Assembly (NCBI GenBank): GCA_021824175.1
Contig: JAKALP010000003.1
Location: forward strand, 186,001-250,000
Direction: 5' to 3'
From: Deltaproteobacteria bacterium
Lineage (GTDB): Bacteria > Desulfobacterota > Desulfobacteria > Desulfobacterales > Desulfosarcinaceae
DNA length: 64,000 nucleotides
Part shown: one piece after another, positions 33,597 to 42,319 of the stretch
Layout of the letters: the number at the start of each line of letters is the position of its first letter
How positions within the stretch are numbered: the stretch's first letter is position 1
The notes under the pieces: model-generated
Databases searched by the model: none
What the model was told of the DNA's origin: nothing
What the model saw: only the letters and a program-made list of their open reading frames with translations
Position numbers and translations under genes: made by a program

Positions 33597-34946
33597 ATGC
33601 CGGATAAAACGCTAGTTACCACCATCGCCAGCCAGGAAAACCTGGTCCGTATTCTGGACAATCTCAAAGAAGGAATCATTGCCCACGACTTGCGGCGGCG
33701 CATTTTTTTCTTCAATGCCGAGGCCGAACGCATCACCGGCTACTCACGCGACGAAGTGTTGGGCCGCGATTGTCACGACGTGTTCGATGCCCCCTTCTGC
33801 GGCCAGCGCTGCTCGTTTTGCGATGGGGGCCCCATCGTACGAGACCACGCTACCTATCCGTTAAATATTACCAATAAGAGAGGCGAACCGCGCCGGCTGG
33901 AGTTCCGCGCCACCATGATGCGCGGCGACGATGAACAATTTGTCGGCGTGCTGGCCGCTTTCACGGATGTCACCGAACTGCTGGAGCTGCAGCAGCACAG
34001 CGACAAGACCAACCGCTTTGCCAATATCATCGGCGGCGACAGCAAAATGCGGGCCGTCTATCAGCAGATCGTGGATGTCTCCCAATACGATTTCCCGGTC
34101 CACCTCTACGGCGAGACCGGCACCGGCAAAGAGCTGGTGGCCAACGCGGTTCACAATGAAAGCCGGCGGGGCGGCGCGCCCTTTGTGCCCATCAACTGCG
34201 GGGCCTTGCCAGAAGGGTTGATTGAAAGCGAACTATTCGGCCACGTCAAAGGCGCCTTTTCAGGGGCCATCCGTGAGAAAAAAGGCCGTTTCGAGCTGGC
34301 CGACGGCGGCACCGTGTTTCTGGACGAAGTGGCGGATCTGCCCAAACCCCTGCAGGTCAAATTGCTACGATTCTTACAGGAGGGCACCTTTGAGAAAGTG
34401 GGTGGCGAGCGCACCATCAGCGTCAATGTGCGCGTGATCAGCGCCACCAACAAAGATCTCAAACAAGAGGTGCAAAGAGGCGCTTTCCGTGAGGATCTCT
34501 TTTACCGCCTCAATGTGATTCCCATCCATATCCCGCCCCTGCGGGAGCGCAAGACCGATATCCCGTTGCTGGCCGGCCATTTTTTACAGCAGGTGGCCGA
34601 ACGCAATCACCAAACAGTCCCCGAAATCGCCGAAGAGGCCCTGGCCGTGATGATGGATTATGCCTGGCCGGGCAATGTGCGCGAATTGCAGAATGCCGTG
34701 CAATTCGCCATTGTCAAATGCAATAATAAAATCATTACGCTCAATGATCTGCCCCTGGAGTTGCGCCAGACCACATGCCTGCCCAACCGGATTGTACGGG
34801 CCCGCAAACTTGATGTGCTTTCGGTGCGCGAAGCCCTGGTCAAAACCGGCGGCAACAAGGCCAATGCGGCCCGCAAACTGGGGGTGGGACGCGCCACCCT
34901 GTACCGCTTTCTGGACGAACATCACGAATTGGCCGGCAGCGACTGA
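33597..34946 (+). CDS. PAS-domain sigma-54-dependent regulator with GAFSGA loop
   Basis: A 449-residue enhancer-binding protein. Residues about 10-125 form a PAS domain with an unusual cysteine cluster CGQRCSFC at about 68-75 (C-x3-C-x2-C), which could bind a metal or iron-sulfur cluster. The AAA+ domain covers about 145-375, with Walker A GETGTGKE, Walker B FLDEVAD and RLNVIPIHIPPLRERKTD. The sigma-54 contact loop reads GAFSGA (Ser222) instead of GAFTGA. The Fis-type helix-turn-helix is at about 410-445 (TGGNKANAARKLGVGRATL). Ser for Thr is tolerated in some activators but often weakens sigma-54 engagement. No obvious ribosome site precedes the ATG. The target genes are unknown. Confidence 0.92.
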   Translation: MPDKTLVTTIASQENLVRILDNLKEGIIAHDLRRRIFFFNAEAERITGYSRDEVLGRDCHDVFDAPFCGQRCSFCDGGPIVRDHATYPLNITNKRGEPRRLEFRATMMRGDDEQFVGVLAAFTDVTELLELQQHSDKTNRFANIIGGDSKMRAVYQQIVDVSQYDFPVHLYGETGTGKELVANAVHNESRRGGAPFVPINCGALPEGLIESELFGHVKGAFSGAIREKKGRFELADGGTVFLDEVADLPKPLQVKLLRFLQEGTFEKVGGERTISVNVRVISATNKDLKQEVQRGAFREDLFYRLNVIPIHIPPLRERKTDIPLLAGHFLQQVAERNHQTVPEIAEEALAVMMDYAWPGNVRELQNAVQFAIVKCNNKIITLNDLPLELRQTTCLPNRIVRARKLDVLSVREALVKTGGNKANAARKLGVGRATLYRFLDEHHELAGSD

Positions 34947-35304
34947 TCGCTCACCCTCCACTGCTTCTTGCCTTTGCGCTCTCATTGACCTCTCGGTGCT
35001 TTTAAGCCTGAATTGTTTGTTTGCGTGACTGGATTCTGCACTATCCAACAAGCGACTTAATTCATCCGTGCCATCCGTGTAATCCGTGGTCATTTTTTTA
35101 CCACGGATTACACGGATGGCACGGATGAGGGTTTAAAATCGTATGAAGCTCAGAAAACGCACGTGAAGAGGTATTGATAAGGTGATTTCAAAATCGGTAT
35201 TTTAGCCCAGAACCCCAACGGCCGATAATGGTAAAGATGAGCGCTCGCAGAGGGCCGTGCCCATGGTTGGAACGCAAAAAAGATCCAAATGGAGATAGGG
35301 AGCC
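34947..35304. other. Spacer with a 27-bp perfect inverted repeat
   Basis: No gene is present. The dominant feature is the hairpin at 35063-35127, listed separately. AGGGAG precedes the start codon at 35305. Confidence 0.6.
35063..35127. repeat. Perfect 27-bp inverted repeat
   Basis: The arms at 35063-35089 (starting CATCCGTGCCATCCGTGTAA) and 35101-35127 are exact complements around an 11-nt T-rich loop. This is a CCACGGATTACACGG-type palindrome, widely found between bacterial genes. It may terminate transcription of the PAS regulator. Confidence 0.85.
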
Positions 35305-37701
35305 ATGACGCGTACCCCCATACGCATGCTGGTGGTGGAAGATTCCGACGAAGACCGCTCGACCTATCGGCGCCTGCTCCAGGCCGATCCTGATCACGAT
35401 TTTGTGATCCAGGAGACGTGCAACGCAGCCGAAGGCCGGGCTGCCTTGGAGTCGACCCCCCTGGATTGCGTGCTGCTGGACAACACCTTGCCCGACATGG
35501 ATGGGCTCGCGTTTTTACAAAGCATCACCGCATGTGTCAGCGCCCAATGCACGCCGGTCATTCTGCTGACCGCCATGGGCAGCGAAGCCGTGGCCGTCCA
35601 AGCCATGAAAAACGGGGCCGCCGACTATCTGAATAAAAACACCCTGACCACCGAACTGCTGGTGCGCGCCATCCGCCACGCCCTGGAGCGCCGGGATGAC
35701 CGCCAGGCCCTGCTGGAGCACAACGCCCGGCTGCAAGCGGCCAACCGCCAGATTGTCGAGCAGCAAAAGGCGCTGATTGAAGAAGAACGCCTCAAGGTGA
35801 TGCTGCAGATGGCCGGCGCCACGGCCCATGAGCTCAACCAGCCCCTGGCGACCCTGATGGGCTACATCGATCTGTTTGAACTGGACCGTGACGACCCGGC
35901 CAAAGTGGCGGCCTATATGGAAAAGATCCGCGAGGCCGGGCAGCGGATCGCCAACATCGCCCATAAGATCCAAAGCATTCGGCCCGAACAAGCCCCGGCT
36001 CTGCCGGGCGGCGGGCATCTGATCACTTTTGACCGCGACATTCGCCTGCTGGTCGTGGAAGACCGCGATCAGGACTTTGGCGCCATCGTGCGGGCCCTGG
36101 CCAATCAACCGCGCATCCAGTTGCTGCGGGCCTCGGATTTTGCCGAAGCCCTCCGACTGCTGGCCCAGCAACCTATTGAGGCCATTATCCTGGATTATCT
36201 GCTGCCTTCTGGCAATGGGCTCGACTTCTTAGCCCAGCTCGAAAAGCAGGGCATTGAAACCCCCGTGATCTTCAGCACCGGTCACGGCGATGAGATGGTC
36301 GCGGCCAAGGCCATCCAGTCCGGGGCCTACGATTACCTGCCCAAAACCAAAATCAATGCCGACAACCTGGTGCGCATGGTGGCCAACACCCTTGAAAAGC
36401 ACCGCCTGAAAAACGAAGTGCGCCAGGCCATGCAGGCCATGGCCGAGATGTCGGTGCGCGACGATCTGACCGGTCTCTACAATCGCCGCTATATGAACGA
36501 ACTGCTGGAGCGGGAGTTCTCCCGGGCCAAACGCTACAACCACGATCTCTCCTGTTTGCTGCTGGATGTGGATTTCTTCAAGCAGGTCAACGACGCCTTT
36601 GGCCATATCTTCGGCGATCAAGTGCTCAAGGAGTTTGCCAGCCATCTGAAGGCCAATGTGCGCGACAGCGACTACTGTTTCCGTTACGGCGGCGAAGAGT
36701 TCATGGTGCTGCTGCCCAATACTTCCATTGAGGGAGCCAACCAGACCGCCGAGAAACTGCGCGCCTTTGTGGAAAGCCATATCTTCCGCGACGGCGCCAC
36801 CGCGACCCACATCACCATCAGCATTGGCAGCGTTTGCCTCAAAAAACACCGGCCGTCCGATGAACGCACCCTGCTGGCCTACGCGGACAAAGCCTTGTAT
36901 CGCGCCAAAACCGAGGGACGCAATCGCCTAAAGGAGTATTTGGAGATATCGGAACCGCCATCCACCAGCCGGCTGTACGCCGACGTCGACCTGGCCTACT
37001 TCCGCGAACGGCTGGCCTCCATTTTGGAGAAGACCCGCAGCGCTTCCTTAAACTCTCTGTCGTTGCTGATGAATCAATTGGGCGCGGACCTGTACAAGGA
37101 ACATCATCGCAAAGCCTTGATCCAGATCGAGCTGCTGGGCGCCCGCATGCGGTTGCCGGGCGCCGTAGTGGAGACCATCAAGCGCGCCGCCTCCATCCAT
37201 GACTATCTCAAAGCCTTGCTGCCCCAGTCGGTGCTTTCCAAAAAAGACCCCTTGGACCCGCAGGAACGCGCCTGCATCCAAAGCCACGCGGCCATGCTGG
37301 CCGAACTGACCCGTATGTTCGAAGTATTTCGCGCCGAACGCGAAATACTGCTCTACCATCAGGAGCATTATGACGGCACCGGCTATCCTACCGGGTTGAA
37401 GGGCGAGCAAATTCCCCTGGGCGCGCGCATCTACGCCATCGCCGATGCCGTGGCGGCCATGATGTTTGATCGTCCCTATCGCCAGGCCCTGACCAGCCGC
37501 CAGATCGTAGAAGAATTGATCAACAATGCCGGCACCCAGTTCGATCCAACGCTGGTGAACTATTTTTTACAAGCCGTGGAAGAGAATCCAACGTTACCCC
37601 TCTCTGGCGAAGAACTCGCCCTACGAACCCAATGGCTAAACACTCAAGCAGAACCAGCAAAAGGAATCGCGCATGCAAACTCGTCTACAGGCACTGATTA
37701 A
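35305..37701 (+). CDS. REC-DHp-REC-GGDEF-HD-GYP signalling hybrid
   Basis: A 798-residue cytoplasmic protein. Receiver 1 has phospho-acceptor Asp59. A coiled coil leads into a histidine phosphotransfer helix pair with AHELNQPL (His175). Receiver 2 has Asp297. The diguanylate cyclase domain (about 385-550) has an intact GGEEF active site at 462-466 and an inhibitory RxxD at 453-456. The HD-GYP phosphodiesterase domain (about 570-760) has H632-D633 (HDYLK instead of HDxGK) and GYP at 693-695. No HATPase domain is present between the DHp pair and receiver 2, so His175 must be phosphorylated by another protein or be structural. The protein could both make and degrade cyclic di-GMP. It overlaps the following HDOD gene by 29 bp. 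Confidence 0.93.
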   Translation: MTRTPIRMLVVEDSDEDRSTYRRLLQADPDHDFVIQETCNAAEGRAALESTPLDCVLLDNTLPDMDGLAFLQSITACVSAQCTPVILLTAMGSEAVAVQAMKNGAADYLNKNTLTTELLVRAIRHALERRDDRQALLEHNARLQAANRQIVEQQKALIEEERLKVMLQMAGATAHELNQPLATLMGYIDLFELDRDDPAKVAAYMEKIREAGQRIANIAHKIQSIRPEQAPALPGGGHLITFDRDIRLLVVEDRDQDFGAIVRALANQPRIQLLRASDFAEALRLLAQQPIEAIILDYLLPSGNGLDFLAQLEKQGIETPVIFSTGHGDEMVAAKAIQSGAYDYLPKTKINADNLVRMVANTLEKHRLKNEVRQAMQAMAEMSVRDDLTGLYNRRYMNELLEREFSRAKRYNHDLSCLLLDVDFFKQVNDAFGHIFGDQVLKEFASHLKANVRDSDYCFRYGGEEFMVLLPNTSIEGANQTAEKLRAFVESHIFRDGATATHITISIGSVCLKKHRPSDERTLLAYADKALYRAKTEGRNRLKEYLEISEPPSTSRLYADVDLAYFRERLASILEKTRSASLNSLSLLMNQLGADLYKEHHRKALIQIELLGARMRLPGAVVETIKRAASIHDYLKALLPQSVLSKKDPLDPQERACIQSHAAMLAELTRMFEVFRAEREILLYHQEHYDGTGYPTGLKGEQIPLGARIYAIADAVAAMMFDRPYRQALTSRQIVEELINNAGTQFDPTLVNYFLQAVEENPTLPLSGEELALRTQWLNTQAEPAKGIAHANSSTGTD

Positions 37702-38560
37702 CAGTCACATTGAAGGGTTGCCCACGCTGCCCACCGTGGCCACCCGAGTTTTGGAAATCACGGCCGATGTAGAAAATTCCACCAAAGTATTATGGGAAGT
37801 CATCGCGTCGGACCAAGCCCTGGCCGGCAATGTGATGCGAATCGCCAACTCGGTTTTCTATGGGCTGCCCAAGCAGGTCACATCCTTGGAACAGGCTCTG
37901 AACCTGCTGGGCTATGTGGAGATTCGCAATCTGGTGATCGCCCAGGTGGTCTTCAACAGCTTTAAGCACGTAGACCAAAATGGCCCCCTGGATCTGCGAC
38001 CCCTGTGGGCCCATGCCTTCACCTGCGCCCTGGCCTCCAAACTGATCACGCGGCACACCAGCCTGCGGGATCAGGACACCTATATAGCTTGCCTGGTACA
38101 TGACATCGGCAAGCTGGTGATCTACACGGCCCTGCCTGAAGCCTATGCTGAAATGACCAAGGAAGTGGGCGCGGCCAATTACACCGTCTTCGAAATGGAA
38201 GAGCGCTTTTTCGGCATCACCCATGAGCAGGTGACGGCCCGCATCCTTGAAACCTGGCTCTTCCCGGACCCGGTGGTGGCGGCCGTGGCCAACCATCACC
38301 ACCCGGAAAAGGCCGCGCCCAATGATCTCTTCACCTGGGTGGTGCACGCCGCGGATCTGCTGACCCATTGGAGCGACGCGGTTTCTTGCCAGGATCAGGC
38401 CAAACGCGAGAAGTATCAGCGCATCCTGCTGCGGCCGGAGATGGGGGTCGTTTTCAATCTCTTTGGCAACTGGCACGCGGATACCCTGGAGAACACCCGC
38501 CGTCAACTGATGGAGCTTAAAGGCCAGCAACAAGGGATGTTGGCGCTGTTTACGGCTTAA
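37673..38560 (+). CDS. HDOD-domain signalling protein
   Basis: A 295-residue HDOD protein. LPTLPTVATRVLEI at the N-terminus and SDQALAGNVMRIANSVFYG match the HDOD core. An HD-like VHDIGK at about residues 143-148 and later NHHHPE retain His/Asp positions that are absent in many HDOD proteins, so residual metal binding is possible. HDOD proteins act in signalling networks of motility, biofilm and stress, often next to cyclic di-GMP enzymes. It starts inside the upstream gene (ATG 37673, AAAAGGAA ribosome site). The pair is therefore one operon and probably one pathway. Confidence 0.92.
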   Translation: MQTRLQALINSHIEGLPTLPTVATRVLEITADVENSTKVLWEVIASDQALAGNVMRIANSVFYGLPKQVTSLEQALNLLGYVEIRNLVIAQVVFNSFKHVDQNGPLDLRPLWAHAFTCALASKLITRHTSLRDQDTYIACLVHDIGKLVIYTALPEAYAEMTKEVGAANYTVFEMEERFFGITHEQVTARILETWLFPDPVVAAVANHHHPEKAAPNDLFTWVVHAADLLTHWSDAVSCQDQAKREKYQRILLRPEMGVVFNLFGNWHADTLENTRRQLMELKGQQQGMLALFTA

Positions 38561-38573
38561 CCTATTGACTACC

Positions 38574-38744
38574 GAGAACACAGAGAGCGCAGAGGGACTA
38601 AGGGACTGAGGGGCAAAGGCACAGAGGTACAAAGGCGCTAAGACACTAGTGGAAGTAGAATATACCAGTATGCTGTTTATGCCATCGGCCTCACGAGCAA
38701 GGGCTCCCTCTCCCCTGGGGAGAGGGCCGGGGTGAGGGGCCACC
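38574..38744. repeat. Degenerate GGGACTAAGGGACT repeats and GAGAGGGCCGGGGTGAG palindrome
   Basis: Positions 38574-38646 hold the AGGGACTAAGGGACTGAGG repeat family. Positions 38707-38739 hold CTCTCCCCTGGGGAGAGGGC followed by GGGGTGAGGGG. Both families recur elsewhere in the window. Confidence 0.7.
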
Positions 38745-38803
38745 TCACCTTTTAGACGACATATAGGATTCCTCTCCATCCCCAAGCGCTTCACGCTAAA
38801 TCC

Positions 38804-39529
38804 ATGACCAAACCCATCACCGTGCTGATCGTTGGCGCCGGGCGCTTTGGCGCCAATTATGTGAAGGTCCTGAGTCAGATCGCGGCCCAAAGAAAGCCAC
38901 CACTGCCCCCCATCGGCCATCTGGTGGTCAGCCGCACCGCGGGTCCAGCGGCCCAAGCGCTGGCGGCTCAAATCGCGGCCCAGGCACAATGCCCGATCGA
39001 TAAAGTCACGGGCGTTGAAATCAGCAATATCCAGCAGCTCGAAGAAGTAATCGACCAACATGCGCCCGTCCTGACCTTCATTACGGCCCGGGATGCAACC
39101 ATCGGCGACGACATCCACGCCCCTTACGCCCTAACGGCCTTAAACCACAGCGCCGTGCTATGCGAGAAGCCTTTTGGCCAAGCCCGCGGAGACAGTGCCA
39201 CGCTCACGACCGCGGCTCGGTTGACAGCTCACCCCCAGGCCGCGCGCTTTGGTCTGGAACTGCCCATGGCGGTGGTGGCCATAGCCATGGCCGCTGATGC
39301 GTATTTGAACTCTTTACTTTCCCAGGCAGGCGCGATCGAATTTCTCTGGCAGCGGGCCAACCAGCACGCGGAGCTGATCAATGATCTGGCATTGCACCCC
39401 TGGTCGCTGTTGCCGGAGCGGGATCGCCTGAAAATCGAAGCAGCCCTGGCGGGGCGCCCCCTGGTGGGCGCGGTTCATACTCACCGCTCCCAACAATTTT
39501 TGGAAGCACTCCAAGAGTTGAAGCAATAA
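38804..39529 (+). CDS. Gfo/Idh/MocA-like Rossmann protein
   Basis: A 241-residue protein with an N-terminal dinucleotide-binding fold (VLIVGAGRFGANYVKVL, GxGxxG at residues 11-16) and the Gfo/Idh/MocA hallmark CEKPFG at about residues 121-126, where the Lys is catalytic. The family normally has 330 or more residues with a C-terminal beta-sheet domain. Here only a short helical remainder follows, so the protein is a reduced form or a truncated gene. The substrate is unknown. The ATG follows a repeat block, and no strong ribosome site is visible. Confidence 0.65.
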   Translation: MTKPITVLIVGAGRFGANYVKVLSQIAAQRKPPLPPIGHLVVSRTAGPAAQALAAQIAAQAQCPIDKVTGVEISNIQQLEEVIDQHAPVLTFITARDATIGDDIHAPYALTALNHSAVLCEKPFGQARGDSATLTTAARLTAHPQAARFGLELPMAVVAIAMAADAYLNSLLSQAGAIEFLWQRANQHAELINDLALHPWSLLPERDRLKIEAALAGRPLVGAVHTHRSQQFLEALQELKQ

Positions 39530-39549
39530 TCTAAGGATCAATAACTGAT

Positions 39550-41685
39550 CTACAGCTTAAATTTAGAGAGCTGTTGGCCGAGTTGCTCGGATATTTTGAG
39601 CAGACTGCGAGCGCCCTCATCCACTTGAGCGCTGTTGGTTAATATGTTGTCGGCCTTTTGATGGAAGCTTTGCATTTGTGAAGAGAGGTGTTGGGAGGAT
39701 TCGGCGTTTTTCGCCACGCTCTTGTTGACATCGGCAATACCGACGGATACGTGCGCGATGTTGGAAGCAATCTCCCGCGTGGTTTCAGACTGCTCTTCCA
39801 CCGCTCCGGCGATGGAGAAGACAAATTCGCTGATCGACCCTATTACTTGCGAAATGGAAGACATATCCTGGACGGTATCATCGGTTGATCTTTGCATGCC
39901 GGTGATGCGTTCCTTGATTTCATTGGTGGCCTGGGCGGTCTGCCTGGCCAGTTCCTTTATTTCATTGGCCACCACCGCAAAGCCTTTGCCGGCCTCGCCA
40001 GCCCGGGCCGATTCAATGGTGGCATTCAGGGCCAGAAGATTGATCTGCTCGGATATTTCCGTGATTGCTTCCGTCACCTTGTCGATGTCCTTGGCAGCGG
40101 ACCCCAGTTTGAGAATTCTCTCCGAGGCATTCTTCGAAACAGCCACGGCGTTTTTCGTGATTTGCCGCGCGTCTTCGGATCTTTTGGCCACTTCTCCCAC
40201 GCTGGCCGCCATTTCCTCGGCCGCCACCGACACGTGGTTCACATTGGTGTTGGTATCGTCGCATGAGGCCGAGACCCCTTTGAGCTCTTCGCTCGCGCCC
40301 GCCACCACTTGCAACATATGGGCGGTGTCTTGTTGAAGAACTTCAATATCCGCGGACATGCTGTGGGACAACCCGGAAAAATTTTGGGACGAAGATTGAA
40401 TCGCTTTGGCTTTTTCGACAATGCTTTGGACGATCTGGTAGAGTTTGTCCACAAAGGTATTAAATCGCCGGGCGAGATCGCCCACTTCATCTTCGCTGAT
40501 GACGGCCAGACGGGTTTTGAGATCGCCTTCACCCCCGGCAAGGTCGCCAAGCGCAAGGGCCGCCCGCTGAATCGACCGGGCGGTCGCCAGCACGTTGGTG
40601 ATTCCGAGGGCCATGCCCACCACAAATCCCACGACGATGAAAATAGCGCTCCAGATGAAGAATGAAGTGTAGCGCGAAAGACGTGGACTCAAAGAAGAAA
40701 TCACACCGATCCGGCTGTTTTTGTCGATGGGAATCCACGATATCACCCGTTCATTCACATTATCATACAGCGTACCCGCCTTTGCCGATGCCAACCCTTC
40801 CGACAGTTCCTGGGCCAGCCCTTGCCATCGCGGGATGGTTAAATCTTCCGAACGGGAACCGGCGCTCAAATGCCCGGCCGGGTCCGTTAAAAAGAACTGG
40901 CGGTCCGGATATGAAGAAGACACGGTCTTAAAAAGGGCTTCGGGTTGAAGGCCGGCCGCACCGTTTTCCGAGCGAAGAATAATGGCCTTGAGAAATTGAC
41001 CATCCCCATATTTGATTTCTTCTATAGTCTGATTAATCCCGGTATAAAAAGCGGCCGAACCCAGCCAGATGGCCAGGCCGACGGCAAACCCGATAAAACA
41101 GCAAAGCAGTTTCGGGAAGACTTTTAGACGGGCGGTGTCACACGCCAGATTTCTTCTCCGCAGCTGATCGGCCAAATATTCGGTGTTGGCCCCAAGAATC
41201 AGGCTCGTTGCGCCCAACACCATAAACGGGCAGGCCATGGTGCCGGCCAGGGCGCCTCCCCAGATGCCAAAGGCCGAAATGGCGCCTATTTCATAGCTAT
41301 GGTAGACTAAGAAATTCGCGCCGCAGGCGATAAACATCGACAACCCGTATAAAATGCTCAAGTGAATGGGCAGGGCGCTGTTTTGCTTTGCCGCAATGAT
41401 TAACTTTTCATCCGAAAAGTCCTTGGCATCAATACTCCGGGAGACCACTTCGCCCACGGGTTTGTAGAGCCCCAACACAATCAGCAGTTGAATGCCTACA
41501 CAAACCGCGAAGATAAGACCAGCCCACGCCATGAATGTCGTCGCCTGCTCGGCGGTTGCGGACATGCAGTAAAACACCGCGACCAATGGGCCTGCGAGCT
41601 GGACGCAAAAGAGCCCCGTATGGGCAAGAAGCAGATGCATGGGCGTCTTGCACATTGTTTCATCAAATATGCTTCTATCGATCAT
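39550..41685 (-). CDS. Methyl-accepting chemotaxis protein with multi-helix membrane N-terminus
   Basis: A 711-residue chemoreceptor. The N-terminal 200 residues contain about five hydrophobic segments rather than the usual one. A short extracytoplasmic region (about 215-340; YPDRQFFLTDPAGHLSAGS, PAS/Cache-like) and another membrane helix (SFFIWSAIFIVVGFVVGMAL) follow. Then come HAMP (about 365-420) and the signalling hairpin, with [37 protein letters not shown] compressed around the kinase-contact tip; its key residues are the conserved E-Q-I-N-L-L-A-L-N-A core. It ends at LSKFKL without a CheR-docking NWETF pentapeptide. The ligand is unknown. Confidence 0.93.
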   Translation of the reverse strand: MIDRSIFDETMCKTPMHLLLAHTGLFCVQLAGPLVAVFYCMSATAEQATTFMAWAGLIFAVCVGIQLLIVLGLYKPVGEVVSRSIDAKDFSDEKLIIAAKQNSALPIHLSILYGLSMFIACGANFLVYHSYEIGAISAFGIWGGALAGTMACPFMVLGATSLILGANTEYLADQLRRRNLACDTARLKVFPKLLCCFIGFAVGLAIWLGSAAFYTGINQTIEEIKYGDGQFLKAIILRSENGAAGLQPEALFKTVSSSYPDRQFFLTDPAGHLSAGSRSEDLTIPRWQGLAQELSEGLASAKAGTLYDNVNERVISWIPIDKNSRIGVISSLSPRLSRYTSFFIWSAIFIVVGFVVGMALGITNVLATARSIQRAALALGDLAGGEGDLKTRLAVISEDEVGDLARRFNTFVDKLYQIVQSIVEKAKAIQSSSQNFSGLSHSMSADIEVLQQDTAHMLQVVAGASEELKGVSASCDDTNTNVNHVSVAAEEMAASVGEVAKRSEDARQITKNAVAVSKNASERILKLGSAAKDIDKVTEAITEISEQINLLALNATIESARAGEAGKGFAVVANEIKELARQTAQATNEIKERITGMQRSTDDTVQDMSSISQVIGSISEFVFSIAGAVEEQSETTREIASNIAHVSVGIADVNKSVAKNAESSQHLSSQMQSFHQKADNILTNSAQVDEGARSLLKISEQLGQQLSKFKL

Positions 41686-41785
41686 GTCTCTTAATTGCTT
41701 TTAACCGTGCGTTTATATCGAGCGCCTTACCGGCGCGCAGCGGGCTTCCGCGCGTCCGCGTACAGACGAAGGTTATGATAAGAAA

Positions 41786-42208
41786 TTATCTTATCTCAGG
41801 TTCAAAAAGAAAAGCTCCATTATTTATGAGTATTTGGTAAAGTTGCTCATTTCTTTCGGCGCCGCACTTCATGCCCTCACAATGCCCCTCACGCGATAGT
41901 TTAACTAGAAACCACGCTGCGAAAAATGCACCAAGAATCCACCACGCGCTGAAGTCCATGAAAAAGTAGGCTATTAATGTCGCTGGAAAGATGAGAAACC
42001 CTGTCCATAATGTAATAACGTCATAAAGTATGAAATAAGCTTTAGGAATTCCTCGCAGGTTAATAGCCTGTGCCGCAACTGTTTTATTAGCTCTCACTCT
42101 TCCACTATTGTAAGCTTTTTTGTATTCATCCCAAGAAGGAAGATTGCCACCCCAAATATCCTTCATATCCTGGACGGCTGATTGTGCTATCTGCTCATTC
42201 ATTCCCAT
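41786..42208 (-). CDS. Hypothetical two-TM membrane protein
   Basis: A 140-residue protein. The soluble N-terminus contains DMKDIWGGNLPSWDEYKKAY. Two hydrophobic segments follow: AYFILYDVITLWTGFLIFP and WWILGAFFAAWFLVKLS, at about 60-110. A short C-terminal tail ends GAFLFEPEIR. ATG 42206-42208 is preferred because GAGGAGGTATCAA precedes it; an upstream GTG would overlap that site. I recognise no family. It lies between two chemoreceptor genes on the same strand, which gives no functional clue by itself. Confidence 0.6.
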   Translation of the reverse strand: MGMNEQIAQSAVQDMKDIWGGNLPSWDEYKKAYNSGRVRANKTVAAQAINLRGIPKAYFILYDVITLWTGFLIFPATLIAYFFMDFSAWWILGAFFAAWFLVKLSREGHCEGMKCGAERNEQLYQILINNGAFLFEPEIR

Positions 42209-42319
42209 TTGATACCTCCTCACAATTCATTATGGATCTTAAGCATGAAATCTCAACCACCCGACTTGCTCTACAAACCAAAAATGATGGAGGTCCAACC
42301 CATCTGCATGCTGCCGGGT

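Noticed and set aside
37790-39118. A 442-codon minus-strand frame across the HDOD and Gfo/Idh genes
   Set aside because: It runs through a spacer repeat block and two plus-strand genes and shows no protein-like motifs.
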